From Franconibacter helveticus LMG 23732 (GTDB lineage: Bacteria > Pseudomonadota > Gammaproteobacteria > Enterobacterales > Enterobacteriaceae): 64,000 nucleotides of DNA. The stretch lies in the NCBI RefSeq assembly GCF_000463115.2, contig NZ_AWFX01000005.1:1-64000 (forward strand), read 5' to 3'. The notes under the pieces were generated by a model. It did not search any database. It was not told the origin of the DNA and was given only the letters and a program-made list of their open reading frames with translations. A program made the position numbers and the translations under genes. This document shows, piece by piece, positions 35,912 through 45,443 of the stretch (positions within the stretch are counted from its first letter, which is position 1; every line of letters begins with the position of its first letter).

Positions 35912-38513
35912 AGCGCGAATTAAAACAAAACGCCGTATTTCGCCGTTCTGGTTGCTGCCGGTTATTGCGCTTCTTATCGCAGGCTGGCTTATCTGGACTA
36001 CCTATGAAGAACGCGGCACCACTGTCACTATCGATTTTATGTCTGCTGACGGCATCGTCGCCGGGCGCACCCCTGTGCGGTATCAGGGGGTTGAAGTCGG
36101 TACGGTGCAGGATATTCGCTTAAGCGATGACCTGAATAAAATCGAGGTCACGGTTAGCATCAAGAGCGACATGAAAGATGCGCTGCGCGACCAGACGCAG
36201 TTCTGGCTGGTTACGCCCAAAGCGTCGCTTGCCGGGATTTCCGGGCTCGACGCGCTGGTCGGCGGTAACTATATCGGCATGATGCCCGGCAAAGGCGAGC
36301 CGCAGGATCACTTTACCGCGCTTGATACCCAGCCCAAGTACCGACTCAATAATGGCGAGCTGATGATCCATCTTCAGGCGCCCGATCTCGGTTCGCTTAA
36401 CAGCGGCTCGCTGGTTTATTACCGCAAAATTCCGGTCGGCCGCGTTTACGATTACGCCATTAATACCAACAAACAGGGCGTGACTATCGATGTGTTGATA
36501 GAACGACGCTTCACCAACCTTGTGAAAAAAGGCAGCCGCTTCTGGAATGTCTCAGGGGTCAAAGCCGATGTCGGCTTAAGCGGCGCGCAGGTGCAGCTGG
36601 AAAGCCTGGCGGCGCTGGTTAACGGCGCCATCGCTTTCGACTCGCCGCCCGATTCCGCTCGCGCCGAGCAAAACGATGAGTTTGGCCTGTATGAGGACCT
36701 GGCGCACAGCCAGCGCGGGGTTATCGTCAGGCTTGATTTACCGAGCGGCGCCGGGCTTAAGGCCGACAGCACGCCGCTGATGTACCAGGGCCTGGAAGTG
36801 GGCACGCTGACGAAGTTAAACCTTAACCCGGGCGGCGCGGTAACCGGCGAAATGACCGTCGATCCAAGCGTGGTGAACCTGCTGCGCGACGGCACCCGCA
36901 TTGAGCTTAAAAGCCCCCGGCTTTCGCTGAACAACCCCAACGTCAGCAGCCTGCTTACCGGCAGTACCTTCGAGCTGGTGCCGGGCGAGGGTAAACCGCG
37001 CAACCATTTTGTCGTGCTGCCTGCCGATAAAACGCCTTTGCAACAGCCTAATGTGCTGACATTCACGCTGACCGCGCCGGAAAGCTACGGTATTGACGCC
37101 GGACAGCCGCTTATCCTGCATGGCATTCAGATAGGCCAGGTGCTGGAGCGCTCGCTTTCGGCGAAAGGCGTTAGCTTCTCTGCGGCGATTGACCCGCAGT
37201 ATCGCGAACTGGTTAAAGGCGACAGCAAGTTTGTGGTCAACAGCCGCGTGGACGTCAAAGTCGGCCTCGATGGCGTGGAGTTCCTTGGCGCCAGCGCGAC
37301 GGAGTGGATCAACGGCGGCATCCGCGTACTGCCGGGCAGCAAAGGCGAGATGAAAGAGAGCTACCCGCTTTTCGCCAACCTGGAAAAAGCGGTGGAAAAC
37401 AGCCTGAGCGACCTGCCCACCACCACGCTTACCTTAACGGCCGACAGCCTGCCGGATGTTCAGCCAGGTTCAGTGGTGCTTTATCGCAAGTTTCAGGTAG
37501 GTGAAATTATCACCGTGCGTCCGCGCGCCAATGCTTTTGATATCGAAGTGCATATCAAGCCGGAATACAAACACCTGCTGACCCAGAACAGCGTGTTCTG
37601 GGCGGAAGGCGGCGCCAAGGTACAGCTTAACGGCAGCGGGTTAACCGTACAGGCCTCGCCGCTTTCGCGCGCCATCAAAGGCGCCATCAGCTTTGATAAC
37701 CTGAGCGGCGCGGGCGCGGGCATGTCGAAAAACGACAAACGTATCCTGTACCCTTCAGAAACCGCCGCGCGCGCGGTGGGCAGCCAGATAACGCTTCACG
37801 CCTTTGACGCCGGCAAGCTGGCGGCAGGCATGCCGATTCGCTATCTCGGCATTAATATCGGCCAGATTGAATCGCTCGATCTGATCACCGAGCGCAGCGA
37901 AGTGCAGGCCACCGCCGTGCTTTACCCGGAGTATGTGAAGACCTTTGCCCGCGCAGGCACGCGTTTCTCTGTGGTCACGCCGCAGATATCCGCTGCGGGC
38001 GTCGAGCATCTTGATACCATTTTGCAGCCTTATATCAACGTGGAGCCAGGCCGCGGCAAAGCGCTGCGTGATTTTGAGTTGCAGGAAACCACCATTACCG
38101 ACTCGCGCTATCTTGATGGCCTGAGCATTGTGGTGGAAGCGCCGGAAGCCGGCTCGCTCAATATCGGCACGCCAGTGTTATTCCGGGGTATGGAGGTGGG
38201 TACGGTTACCGGGCTGGCGCTTGGCAATCTTTCCGATCGCGTTATGGTCTCGATGCGTATCAGCAAGCGCTATCAGCATCTGGTAAGGGAAAACTCCGTC
38301 TTCTGGCTCGCCTCGGGTTACAGCCTCGACTTCGGCCTGACGGGGGGCGTAGTGAAAACCGGCACCTTTAATCAGTTCATTCGCGGCGGCATCGCTTTCG
38401 CCACGCCGCCAAGCACCCCGCTTTCGCCTAAAGCGCAGGCTGGCAAGCACTTCCTGCTGGAGCAGAGTGAACCGAAAGAGTGGCGCAGCTGGGGTACCGC
38501 GCTGCCCCGCTAA
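35880..38513 (+). CDS. letB: MCE-domain lipid tunnel protein LetB
   Basis: An 877-residue periplasm-spanning MCE protein (formerly YebT) that stacks seven MCE rings into a hydrophobic tunnel for lipid movement between the membranes. One N-terminal membrane helix ([20 protein letters not shown]) precedes seven repeats, each with the 'G-x-x-V-x-Y-x-G-x-x-V-G-x-V' type motif (for example [48 protein letters not shown]). The length equals E. coli. The start lies inside the letA coding sequence. Confidence 0.97.
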   Translation: MSQEMPASQTEARIKTKRRISPFWLLPVIALLIAGWLIWTTYEERGTTVTIDFMSADGIVAGRTPVRYQGVEVGTVQDIRLSDDLNKIEVTVSIKSDMKDALRDQTQFWLVTPKASLAGISGLDALVGGNYIGMMPGKGEPQDHFTALDTQPKYRLNNGELMIHLQAPDLGSLNSGSLVYYRKIPVGRVYDYAINTNKQGVTIDVLIERRFTNLVKKGSRFWNVSGVKADVGLSGAQVQLESLAALVNGAIAFDSPPDSARAEQNDEFGLYEDLAHSQRGVIVRLDLPSGAGLKADSTPLMYQGLEVGTLTKLNLNPGGAVTGEMTVDPSVVNLLRDGTRIELKSPRLSLNNPNVSSLLTGSTFELVPGEGKPRNHFVVLPADKTPLQQPNVLTFTLTAPESYGIDAGQPLILHGIQIGQVLERSLSAKGVSFSAAIDPQYRELVKGDSKFVVNSRVDVKVGLDGVEFLGASATEWINGGIRVLPGSKGEMKESYPLFANLEKAVENSLSDLPTTTLTLTADSLPDVQPGSVVLYRKFQVGEIITVRPRANAFDIEVHIKPEYKHLLTQNSVFWAEGGAKVQLNGSGLTVQASPLSRAIKGAISFDNLSGAGAGMSKNDKRILYPSETAARAVGSQITLHAFDAGKLAAGMPIRYLGINIGQIESLDLITERSEVQATAVLYPEYVKTFARAGTRFSVVTPQISAAGVEHLDTILQPYINVEPGRGKALRDFELQETTITDSRYLDGLSIVVEAPEAGSLNIGTPVLFRGMEVGTVTGLALGNLSDRVMVSMRISKRYQHLVRENSVFWLASGYSLDFGLTGGVVKTGTFNQFIRGGIAFATPPSTPLSPKAQAGKHFLLEQSEPKEWRSWGTALPR

Positions 38514-38588
38514 CCCTTTCGCCCCGGTGTCACGCCGGGGCGATTGTGCTACACTTCGCGCCCTCTTTTTCTCTCTACGGGGTGAACT

Positions 38589-40031
38589 GTGGCGCAATCC
38601 GGTTCCGCTTATCTGCCTGACGCTTTTCTTTCTGTTATCCGCGAAGCGATGCCTGAAGGGCTATCGCTCGACGCCTTTATCGCTGCCTGCCAGCGCCCGC
38701 TGCGCCGCAGCATCCGCGTGAACACGTTAAAAATCAGCGTCAGCGATTTTCTTGAACTGGTCGCCCCGTATCACTGGCAGCTGACGCCGGTTCCGTGGTG
38801 CGAAGAGGGATTCTGGATAGAGCGTGACGATGAAGACGCCTTGCCGCTTGGCAGCACCGCGGAGCACCTGAGCGGGCTGTTTTATATTCAGGAAGCCAGC
38901 TCGATGCTGCCCGTCGCCGCGCTTTTCGCCGAAGGCAATACGCCGCAGCGCGTGATGGACGTGGCGGCGGCGCCCGGCTCGAAAACCACGCAAATTGCGG
39001 CCCGGATGGGCAACCAGGGCGCCATTCTCGCCAACGAGTATTCCGCCAGCCGCGTAAAAGTGCTGCACGCGAACATCAGCCGCTGCGGTATTGCCAACGT
39101 GGCGCTGACCCATTTTGATGGCCGTGTTTTCGGCGCAGCCCTGCCGGAAGCCTTCGACGCGATTCTGCTGGACGCGCCCTGCTCCGGCGAAGGCGTGGTG
39201 CGTAAAGATCCTGACGCGCTGCGCAACTGGTCGCCTGAAAGCAATCAGGAGATCGCGGCTACCCAGCGCGAACTTATCGACAGCGCCTTTCACGCGCTCG
39301 CGCCGGGCGGCACGCTGGTTTATTCCACCTGTACCCTGAACCGGCAAGAAAACCAGGAAGTGTGCCAGTGGCTACTGGAGCGCTATCCGGGCGCGGTTGA
39401 GATCCTGCCGCTGGAGACGCTTTTCCCCGGTGCCAGAGACGCGTTAACCCCTGAAGGGTTTTTGCACGTTTTTCCACAAATTTACGACTGCGAAGGGTTC
39501 TTTGTCGCCCGACTGCGCAAGACCGCTGCGGTTGAAGCGTTGCCGACGCCGAAATATAAAACAGGCACTTTCCCCTTCAGCCCGCTTAACGGACGCGATG
39601 CGCGAGAAATTGTCGATGCGGCGAAAAAGGTTGGCCTGGCGTGGGATGAAACGCTGCGGTTATGGCAGCGCGATAAAGAAGTGTGGCTTTTTCCGGCGGA
39701 TATTGAACCGCTTATCGGCCGGGTACGCTTTTCCCGCATCGGGTTGCGGCTCGCCGAACGCTTCAACAAGGGTTTTCGCTGGCAACATGAAGCCGTGGTG
39801 GCGCTCGCCGGTACTGGCAATAAACTCGCTTTTGAGCTTAGCTTAGAAGAAGCGGGCGAATGGTATCGCGGTCGCGATATCTGGCCTGCCGCACTGCCTC
39901 AGGCGGATGAAGTTATCGTGACCTTTCAGGGACAACCTCTGGGGTTAGCGAAGCGAGTGGGTTCAAGGCTTAAAAACAGTTATCCGCGCGAACTGGTGCG
40001 CGACGGTATCTTATTCAGCGCGCTGAACTGA
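38589..40031 (+). CDS. rsmF: 16S rRNA m5C1407 methyltransferase RsmF
   Basis: A 480-residue NSUN-type methyltransferase that makes m5C1407 in 16S rRNA. SAM motif: [19 protein letters not shown]. The two cysteines are in [10 protein letters not shown] (release) and [11 protein letters not shown] (catalytic). The C-terminal PUA-like domain follows. The start is GTG at 38589 (gtg-gcg-caa, MAQ as in E. coli), with GGGGTGAACT upstream. It lies 75 bases after letB. Confidence 0.96.
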   Translation: MAQSGSAYLPDAFLSVIREAMPEGLSLDAFIAACQRPLRRSIRVNTLKISVSDFLELVAPYHWQLTPVPWCEEGFWIERDDEDALPLGSTAEHLSGLFYIQEASSMLPVAALFAEGNTPQRVMDVAAAPGSKTTQIAARMGNQGAILANEYSASRVKVLHANISRCGIANVALTHFDGRVFGAALPEAFDAILLDAPCSGEGVVRKDPDALRNWSPESNQEIAATQRELIDSAFHALAPGGTLVYSTCTLNRQENQEVCQWLLERYPGAVEILPLETLFPGARDALTPEGFLHVFPQIYDCEGFFVARLRKTAAVEALPTPKYKTGTFPFSPLNGRDAREIVDAAKKVGLAWDETLRLWQRDKEVWLFPADIEPLIGRVRFSRIGLRLAERFNKGFRWQHEAVVALAGTGNKLAFELSLEEAGEWYRGRDIWPAALPQADEVIVTFQGQPLGLAKRVGSRLKNSYPRELVRDGILFSALN

Positions 40032-40143
40032 TTCGCCTGAAAAATCGACGCTGTTCATTTGGCACTTTTTGCACAAAGGTCTACCCTGAAAAGGGGGACC
40101 TTTACTGGTCATACCACCTGCAAACTGCCCAAGGGAGAGCGTT

Positions 40144-40383
40144 ATGACAAAAACCAGTGTAAAAATCGGCACTTTTGAAATCGATGATGCCGAACTGCAC
40201 GGCGAGCAGCAAGGCGATCGAACGTTAAGCATTCCTTGTAAATCGGACCCGGATCTCTGCATGCAGCTTGATGCATGGGACGCCGAAACCAGCATTCCCG
40301 CCCTGCTCAACGGCGAACACTCCGTGCTATACCGTGTACATTACGATCAACAAGCTGATGCCTGGATCATGCGTCTTGCCTGA
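40144..40383 (+). CDS. yebV: YebV family protein
   Basis: A 79-residue soluble protein of unknown function, nearly identical to E. coli YebV: KIGTFEIDDAELHGEQQGDRTLSIPCKSDPDLCMQLDAWDAETSIPALLNGEHSVLYR. GGGAGAG gives the RBS. In E. coli it is sigma-32-induced. Confidence 0.94.
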   Translation: MTKTSVKIGTFEIDDAELHGEQQGDRTLSIPCKSDPDLCMQLDAWDAETSIPALLNGEHSVLYRVHYDQQADAWIMRLA

Positions 40384-40488
40384 TTCCAAAAGAACCCGTC
40401 GCCCAGACGGGTTATTTAATCCGACATTTTCCCCGCCTTCTCCCGCTTCCCCTACACTTATAAGATATGCTGTTGATTTGAGGACGCT

Positions 40489-40680
40489 ATGTTCGCTTTG
40501 GTTCTTTTTATTTGTTATCTCGACGGGGGATGTGACGATATAGTCGTCGACGTTTTCAACACTGAACAGCAGTGCCTGCATGCGATGGACGAGCAGCGGT
40601 TACGCCACGGCGGCTGTTATCCGGTTGAAGATTTTATTGACGGCTTCTGGCGCCCGGCGCAGGAATACAGCGATTTTTAA
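40489..40680 (+). CDS. yebW: YebW family protein
   Basis: A 63-residue protein with a short hydrophobic start MFALVLFICYL followed by a cysteine-containing body (CDDIVVDVFNTEQQCLHAMDEQR...GGCYPVEDFIDGFWRP), matching YebW in length. Function unknown. Its stop directly abuts the opposing pphA stop at 40681, leaving no intergenic base. Confidence 0.92.
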   Translation: MFALVLFICYLDGGCDDIVVDVFNTEQQCLHAMDEQRLRHGGCYPVEDFIDGFWRPAQEYSDF

Positions 40681-41325
40681 TTACTGAACCTGAACCAGCG
40701 TCAGCCGGTTGCCGAATACCGCGCCGGTATCGATGTAATGCTGATTGGCGAAATCGAGCGGCGTTTTCAGCGGCGTGTGGCCAAAGTAAAACGCGTCCGC
40801 CCCCTCAATGGCCTGGCTTTTGCCTCGCATATGGCGGTTAAGGCGCTCGCGGCTCCACACGACCTCATGCTTATCCACCGGTTGCAGCCAACAGTAGCGG
40901 GCGTCAGGATAATCCGCATGGGCGATGACGATAGTCTTCCCACTTGCATGCAGTTCGATAATCAGCGGCAGCTTTTCGCAACCAAGCAGCTGCGTTTTAA
41001 CATTGCCCTGCGCTGTTTCGGAGAGCCTGGCAAACCATGCTCCGCCGTTAAGCCACCATAGCTGCCTGTCCCCTTCCCGCAACGCTTCAATCGCCATCTC
41101 TTCATGGTTGCCGCGTACCGCGAAAAACCAGGGGCGGGCGAGCAACCGGAGACAGCCGGGGCTGTCAGGCCCGCGATCGATCAGATCGCCTACAGAGATA
41201 ACCGCATCCTGCAAGGGGTCAAAACGTTGCGCGCGCAGCGCGGCGGCGAATTGATGCAGGCAACCGTGGAGGTCGCCGACGATAAAAATATGCCGCCATT
41301 GCGAACCATCAATACGCTGATACAT
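40681..41325 (-). CDS. pphA: Ser/Thr protein phosphatase PphA
   Basis: A 214-residue PPP-family metallophosphatase. All motifs are present: VGDLHG, SVGDLIDRG, RGNHEEM, IAHADYP and FGHTPLKTP. In E. coli PphA dephosphorylates proteins and is linked to sigma-32/CpxR signalling. It is more diverged from E. coli than its neighbours (clear N-terminal and C-terminal identity but a changed middle), so the pphA symbol is by position plus family. Confidence 0.88.
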   Translation of the reverse strand: MYQRIDGSQWRHIFIVGDLHGCLHQFAAALRAQRFDPLQDAVISVGDLIDRGPDSPGCLRLLARPWFFAVRGNHEEMAIEALREGDRQLWWLNGGAWFARLSETAQGNVKTQLLGCEKLPLIIELHASGKTIVIAHADYPDARYCWLQPVDKHEVVWSRERLNRHMRGKSQAIEGADAFYFGHTPLKTPLDFANQHYIDTGAVFGNRLTLVQVQ

Positions 41326-41449
41326 AAACCCTCCTCATCGTAAGGCAAGTATAGTTATGTACAGGCGGTAGCTGGGCTGAAAGCGCAGGAAGAGAAACTG
41401 AAGCTGGTTGAAAAGATTATTTCGCTGTTAACTACGAGCAGAGCGCATT

Positions 41450-41483
41450 AATAAAACAGCCCCGGCATAAGAATCCCGGGGCA
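41450..41483 (-). terminator. kbp terminator
   Basis: On the minus strand GCCCCGGG-ATTCTTATG-CCGGGGC followed by TGTTTTATTA, 28 bases after the kbp stop. Confidence 0.75.
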
Positions 41484-41510
41484 TAATGCGAATTATCACT
41501 ACGGGTTTAT

Positions 41511-41957
41511 TTATTCCGGAATACGCAGAACCTGGCCGGGATAAATTTTATCCGGACTGCTCAGCATAGGTTTGTTGGCTTCAAAAATCTTATTATACTG
41601 ATTCGCATCGCCGTAAACCTGTTTCGAAATTGCGCTCAGCGTATCGCCTGATTTAACCGTATAAAATTTACTTTCTTTGGCCGTGCTGGCAGCTTTTACC
41701 TGATCGTCAACGCTTGCGATACCGGCAATGTTACCCACAGCAACCAGGATTTTTTCTTTCGCTTCCTGAGACAGGCCATCCCCGGTGACAGTGGCTTTGC
41801 CGTCTGCAACCTGAACGTTGACTTTGTCCGCATCAGGAATACCGGTTTTCGCTAAATGGTCTTGTACCTTTTTTGCCTGCTCATCTTTGTCATGATTGCC
41901 GGAAACGGTATCCCACAACTTTTCGCCCGCCTCTTTTACAAAATTAAAAAGACCCAT
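41511..41957 (-). CDS. kbp: Potassium-binding protein Kbp
   Basis: A 148-residue cytosolic K+ sensor protein (formerly YgaU) with a BON domain (about 22-90; [40 protein letters not shown]) and a C-terminal LysM domain ([34 protein letters not shown]). The start [15 protein letters not shown] matches E. coli. In E. coli kbp is at a distant locus; here it sits between pphA and the SdsR gene. E. coli Kbp is RpoS- and osmotic-stress-induced. Confidence 0.95.
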   Translation of the reverse strand: MGLFNFVKEAGEKLWDTVSGNHDKDEQAKKVQDHLAKTGIPDADKVNVQVADGKATVTGDGLSQEAKEKILVAVGNIAGIASVDDQVKAASTAKESKFYTVKSGDTLSAISKQVYGDANQYNKIFEANKPMLSSPDKIYPGQVLRIPE

Positions 41958-42428
41958 TATTTACCTCGCTTATATCCAGTGAACACGCTTAAAGCGTAGC
42001 AGAAAATAACCGCGCCAGTTGGCTACAGGTTATATTCAGAAAGACCTTACCGCCGCCTGGATTATATTTCCCTGAGCCTGGTGTGAGCCGCTGCGTTATA
42101 AACGAAGCGGCCGAAAACCCTGGCCAACAGGATCAACAGGTGATTGCACAGGTTTGCGTGTCTGTTTTTATGCTTACACTCCCCCGTTGCCAGGCCCCGG
42201 TTTAGCGTCAAACTGCGGTAGTCTTACGACGCGGCTTTTCGGCGTCAGCGCCTGCCGTTTCGTTAACTTTAGCCAGCAAAAAAAAGCTCAAAAAAAAGCA
42301 AAAAGAGTTGGAGCGGCGCGTAAAAACGTTTAGATTGCCTAAACAAAGCGAAAGGGCCAGAGCGCGGCGAGTCGTGCGCTAAACCGCGGGGTCCGGGATA
42401 ATTCGCACCGCCTCGCTGAAAGGCGGAT
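41958..42428. other. kbp-SdsR intergenic region
   Basis: A 471-base gap. It holds the kbp promoter on the right-hand side of kbp and, near its right end, probably the 5' part of SraC. An A-rich frame on the plus strand (42205-42381) gives a Lys/Arg-rich peptide but lacks any start codon, so I do not call it. Confidence 0.5.
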
Positions 42429-42531
42429 AAAAAAAGACCGAATACGATTCCTGTATTCGGTCCAGGGAAATGGCTCTTGGGAGAGAGCCGTGCGCTAAAA
42501 GTTGGCATTAATGCAGGCTAAGTCGCCTTGC
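42429..42531 (-). ncRNA. sdsR: Small RNA SdsR (RyeB)
   Basis: A sigma-S-dependent, Hfq-binding sRNA of about 103 nt. The RNA 5' part GCAAGGCGACTTAGCCTGC, the middle CACGGCTCTCTCCCAAGAGC and the terminal hairpin GACCGAATACAGGAATCGTATTCGGTC followed by T7 match E. coli/Salmonella SdsR as remembered. In those species it represses ompD, tolC, mutS and others. Its position between pphA and yebY is conserved except for the extra kbp. Confidence 0.93.
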
Positions 42532-42618
42532 ACTTTAAGAATAGATTACGACGTCAGGTTTTCCAGTCCGTGACAAAAGCTGCCTGAAAAAAACCTCACG
42601 TAACGTGATTATTTATAG

Positions 42619-42660
42619 AAAAACCGCAACGGCCCTGGGGCTAACGTTGCGGTTTTTTTT
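42619..42660. terminator. SraC/yebY terminator
   Basis: AAAACCGCAACG / CGTTGCGGTTTT stem with an inner GC-rich loop and T8; the A-rich left side makes it usable by yebY on the minus strand as well. Confidence 0.75.
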
Positions 42661-42682
42661 ATCTTTTTCGGGCGAAGGAGGC

Positions 42683-43018
42683 TTAGCAGAGTTTTTGCGC
42701 GCGTTCGATAAAAGGCGCCAGGCTCATTTTCTCGCCCGGTTTTGCCGGGTCGTCAGCCTGAATGACCGTGACAGGCTGGCCGCTGGTCTTCTTCTCTTTT
42801 ACCTGACGCTCGGCAATATCATTAAGCGGATATTGCATCAGGGTGCTGGGGTTAATGGCGAACAGCGCATTGCCGGGGCGGCAGGTCAGCATCACTTCTT
42901 CACGGGTAAATGCCCATTTATCTTTGCCCATTTCAAAGCGGCTGACGGTAATGATTTGCGTCGCCAGCGCCATTCCCGAGCAGGAAAAGAGCAGCATCGC
43001 GAGTAGCGTTTTTTTCAT
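42683..43018 (-). CDS. yebY: Periplasmic protein YebY
   Basis: A 111-residue secreted protein with signal peptide [19 protein letters not shown] and a DUF2511 body ([48 protein letters not shown]). It keeps two Cys (LTCRPG and the terminal QKLC) that could pair. It lies 19 bases downstream of yebZ in a conserved yobA-yebZ-yebY operon linked to copper resistance, so a copper-related periplasmic role is inferred. Confidence 0.93.
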   Translation of the reverse strand: MKKTLLAMLLFSCSGMALATQIITVSRFEMGKDKWAFTREEVMLTCRPGNALFAINPSTLMQYPLNDIAERQVKEKKTSGQPVTVIQADDPAKPGEKMSLAPFIERAQKLC

Positions 43019-43037
43019 TGATGTTTCACCTAAGCAT

Positions 43038-43913
43038 TCAGAACGGCTCCCAGGTGGCGAACAGGCTGACGGCCGCCAGCACCAGCGCACCCAGCGCCAT
43101 TTCCAGTTGGGTCAGTTGCACAAAGCGCCGCTGCGCCTCGCCCTGACCGTTACGAAATCGTGGCACCAGAAAATAACGGTTCCAGAGCGCGATTGCCACC
43201 ATCGTCGCCACCAGCGCTATTTTCACGAACAGTAACCGGACATAACCGCTCTCCAGCGGCCAGCGCAGCCCGAGAATAAACATGGCGTTTATCGCCCCCG
43301 TCAGCACGACGCCTGCCACCGCAAGATGGCCGTAACGCGAAAAGCGCATCATGGCGACGATGGCCTCTTCACGCCAGTGCGCATGACGGGCCATACGCAT
43401 GCAGATTAACAGCGGCCACAGTCCGCCAAGCCACCAGGCGGCGCACAGCAGATGCACGGCGTGGTTCAGGCGATGCAGCGCGCCGGTCAACCCTTCATGC
43501 ATAGCGGCATGTCCCACGCCCGCCAGCAAAGCCAGTTGAATCGCCGTTAGCATTGATAACAGCGCGGCGCTGCCTTTCGGCCTCAGCCACGCCGCAATCA
43601 GCGCCACAACCGCCAGCGCTATTTGCCAGAGCCAGCTGTTGCCAAACCGCGTCGTCAGCACGGCCAGCAAGATTTGCGGGTTGACGCTGTCTTTTATCCC
43701 CTCGCCCATCAGCCCCGCCTGCACGACCAGAATCATAAGCGCGCTCAGCGCATTACACAGCAGCGCCACGCGCCAGAAGGCGATAAGCCGTTTTGCCAGC
43801 GGTTTGCGAATCGGCGCAGGCGCCAGCAGGCTGACGCACAGCGTGGCGCCCAGAGCGAGCATCAGCGCAGCGAAGTGGACAAATCGCAACGCGACAAAAG
43901 CGGTTGGCAACAC
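43038..43913 (-). CDS. yebZ: CopD-family copper transport protein YebZ
   Basis: A 291-residue inner-membrane protein of the CopD family with about eight membrane helices (for example [25 protein letters not shown] at the N-terminus). Conserved His in the [25 protein letters not shown] region fit a copper path. It lies directly after the CopC-like yobA, the standard copC-copD pair. Presumed role: copper import from the periplasm or copper tolerance. Confidence 0.92.
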   Translation of the reverse strand: MLPTAFVALRFVHFAALMLALGATLCVSLLAPAPIRKPLAKRLIAFWRVALLCNALSALMILVVQAGLMGEGIKDSVNPQILLAVLTTRFGNSWLWQIALAVVALIAAWLRPKGSAALLSMLTAIQLALLAGVGHAAMHEGLTGALHRLNHAVHLLCAAWWLGGLWPLLICMRMARHAHWREEAIVAMMRFSRYGHLAVAGVVLTGAINAMFILGLRWPLESGYVRLLFVKIALVATMVAIALWNRYFLVPRFRNGQGEAQRRFVQLTQLEMALGALVLAAVSLFATWEPF

Positions 43914-43918
43914 CGGCG

Positions 43919-44302
43919 TTATTTAACCGTAAAGCGGTACTGGCCCTGGGTTTTATGGCTGTCGACAGAGACCACATGCCATGCCACCTGATACTCGCCC
44001 GCACTGAGCGTTTCGTTTAACGGCACGGTCAGGATTTTGTCATCTTTCGCATCGCGCGTAACTTTACCCGTGCTGATAGCTTTGCCATCCGGGCCGGTTA
44101 TTTTCACGCCGCTGAAAGCAGGTTCGATACCTTCTGAAAATTGCAGGCGCAGCGCCTGCGGCGCCTGCTCTACCGTAGCGTTAGCGGCAGGCATCTGCGA
44201 CTGTAAATGCGCATGCGCGAAAACAACGGGCGCGGCGAAAAGAGAAACCACAAAGGTGCAAAGAGAGGCGGCGCGGGAAGCGGAAAAAGCCATACTATTC
44301 AT
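43919..44302 (-). CDS. yobA: CopC-family periplasmic copper protein YobA
   Basis: A 127-residue CopC-like cupredoxin. The signal peptide ([29 protein letters not shown]) is followed by [15 protein letters not shown]; the first His after cleavage is the N-terminal copper ligand. The C-terminal [24 protein letters not shown] carries the Asp-x-His pair, forming the Cu(II) site. First gene of yobA-yebZ-yebY. Confidence 0.94.
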   Translation of the reverse strand: MNSMAFSASRAASLCTFVVSLFAAPVVFAHAHLQSQMPAANATVEQAPQALRLQFSEGIEPAFSGVKITGPDGKAISTGKVTRDAKDDKILTVPLNETLSAGEYQVAWHVVSVDSHKTQGQYRFTVK

Positions 44303-44441
44303 TCCTTTTAGTTATGTCACTGGCGCAAAGAATAACCCCGGCTTTTGGTCAAGTCGAGCAGACAGGCACGCAATGCTACATAAGCACTTGTCATCTTCGC
44401 CAGGTCGCAGTACCTTCACGCGGTTCAGAGAGGAGTTCGTT

Positions 44442-44672
44442 ATGAAGCACAATCTTGCCCAACTTCCCCAGGATGAGATGGATAAAGTCAACGTCGACCT
44501 GGCGGCGGCAGGCGTCGCCTTTAAAGAGCGCTATAACATGCCGGTGATTGCCGAAGCGGTTGAGCGCGAGCAGCCTGAACATTTGCGGGGCTGGTTTCGC
44601 GAACGGCTGATAGCCCACCGTCTCGCCTCGGTTAACCTTTCACGTCTGCCTTACGAGCCAAAGGTAAAATAA
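44442..44672 (+). CDS. holE: DNA polymerase III theta subunit
   Basis: A 76-residue protein that binds and stabilises the epsilon proofreading subunit. Residues from [34 protein letters not shown] to the end are nearly identical to E. coli HolE; only the first dozen residues differ ([12 protein letters not shown]). AGAGAGGAG gives the RBS. It is divergent from yobA. E. coli yobB, normally next, is absent and exoX follows. Confidence 0.96.
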   Translation: MKHNLAQLPQDEMDKVNVDLAAAGVAFKERYNMPVIAEAVEREQPEHLRGWFRERLIAHRLASVNLSRLPYEPKVK

Positions 44673-44780
44673 GGCTGCACGCGCTTTTTCATACGCTTAA
44701 ACTATCAGTCTTACGTTTACAGGCCCTGCCCGTTCTTTTGCCCCAGGGGCGGGCCGGCATTATTTCAGGCGGAGAGAACC

Positions 44781-45443
44781 ATGCTGCGCGTAATTGATAC
44801 CGAAACCTGCGGTTTACAGGGTGGCGTTGTGGAAGTGGCGTCGGTCGATATTATCGATGGCCGCATCGTCAATCCGATGAGCGATCTCGTCTGCCCTGAC
44901 CGCCCCATCAGTCATCAGGCGATGGCGATCCACAAAATCACCGAGGCGATGGTGGCGGACAAACCCGTCATTGAAGAGGTGATCCCGCGCTATCACGGCA
45001 GCCCGTGGTATGTAGCGCATAATGCAAGTTTCGACAGACGCGTATTGCCGGAAATGCCCGGCGAGTGGATTTGCACCGTTAAGCTGGCGCGCCGCCTGTG
45101 GCCTGGCATCAGCTACAGCAACATGGGGCTGTATAAATCCCGTAAGCTAAGCGTCGAGACGCCCGCCGGGCTGCATCATCACCGCGCACTGTTTGACTGT
45201 TACATCACCGCCGCGCTGCTGCTTGAAATCATGAACGTCAGCGGCTGGACGCCTGAAGAGATGGTGAACATCACCGGCCGACCCGCGCTGGTCGCCTCGC
45301 TGCCTTTTGGTAAATACCGCGGTCAGCCGGTAGAGACCATCGCCGAGCGCGATCCGGGTTATTTGCGCTGGATGCTCAATAACGTAAAAGATCTCAACCC
45401 GGATCTGCGCATGACGCTAAAGCACTATCTCGAACAGGCCTAA
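44781..45443 (+). CDS. exoX: Exodeoxyribonuclease X
   Basis: A 220-residue DnaQ-family 3'-5' exonuclease used in mismatch repair and UV tolerance. ExoI motif: VIDTETCGL (DxE); Exo[13 protein letters not shown]; Exo[14 protein letters not shown]. The C-terminal [22 protein letters not shown] is typical of the family. Its TAA stop overlaps the opposing ptrB stop. Confidence 0.95.
   Translation: MLRVIDTETCGLQGGVVEVASVDIIDGRIVNPMSDLVCPDRPISHQAMAIHKITEAMVADKPVIEEVIPRYHGSPWYVAHNASFDRRVLPEMPGEWICTVKLARRLWPGISYSNMGLYKSRKLSVETPAGLHHHRALFDCYITAALLLEIMNVSGWTPEEMVNITGRPALVASLPFGKYRGQPVETIAERDPGYLRWMLNNVKDLNPDLRMTLKHYLEQA

Larger units (their letters stand above)
42400..42660 (+). ncRNA. sraC: Antisense RNA SraC (RyeA)
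   Basis: In E. coli a longer RNA, SraC/RyeA, is transcribed opposite SdsR and covers it completely. The plus strand here keeps the matching sequence and ends in a strong terminator at 42619-42660 (CCGCAACG / CGTTGCGG followed by T8). The 5' end is not visible from sequence, so the left limit is approximate. Confidence 0.6.

Noticed and set aside
41344-41451. Open frame ending in KAQEEKLKLVEKIISLL next to pphA
   Set aside because: About 35 codons with a coiled-coil look but no start codon; could be the tail of a lost gene, not supportable.
42205-42381. Lys/Arg-rich plus-strand frame before SdsR
   Set aside because: No ATG, GTG or usable TTG at its beginning and no RBS; it probably only reflects an A-rich leader.
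44721-44755. GC-rich inverted repeat upstream of exoX
   Set aside because: Hairpin without a clear T-run; could be a leader structure but is too weak to call a terminator.
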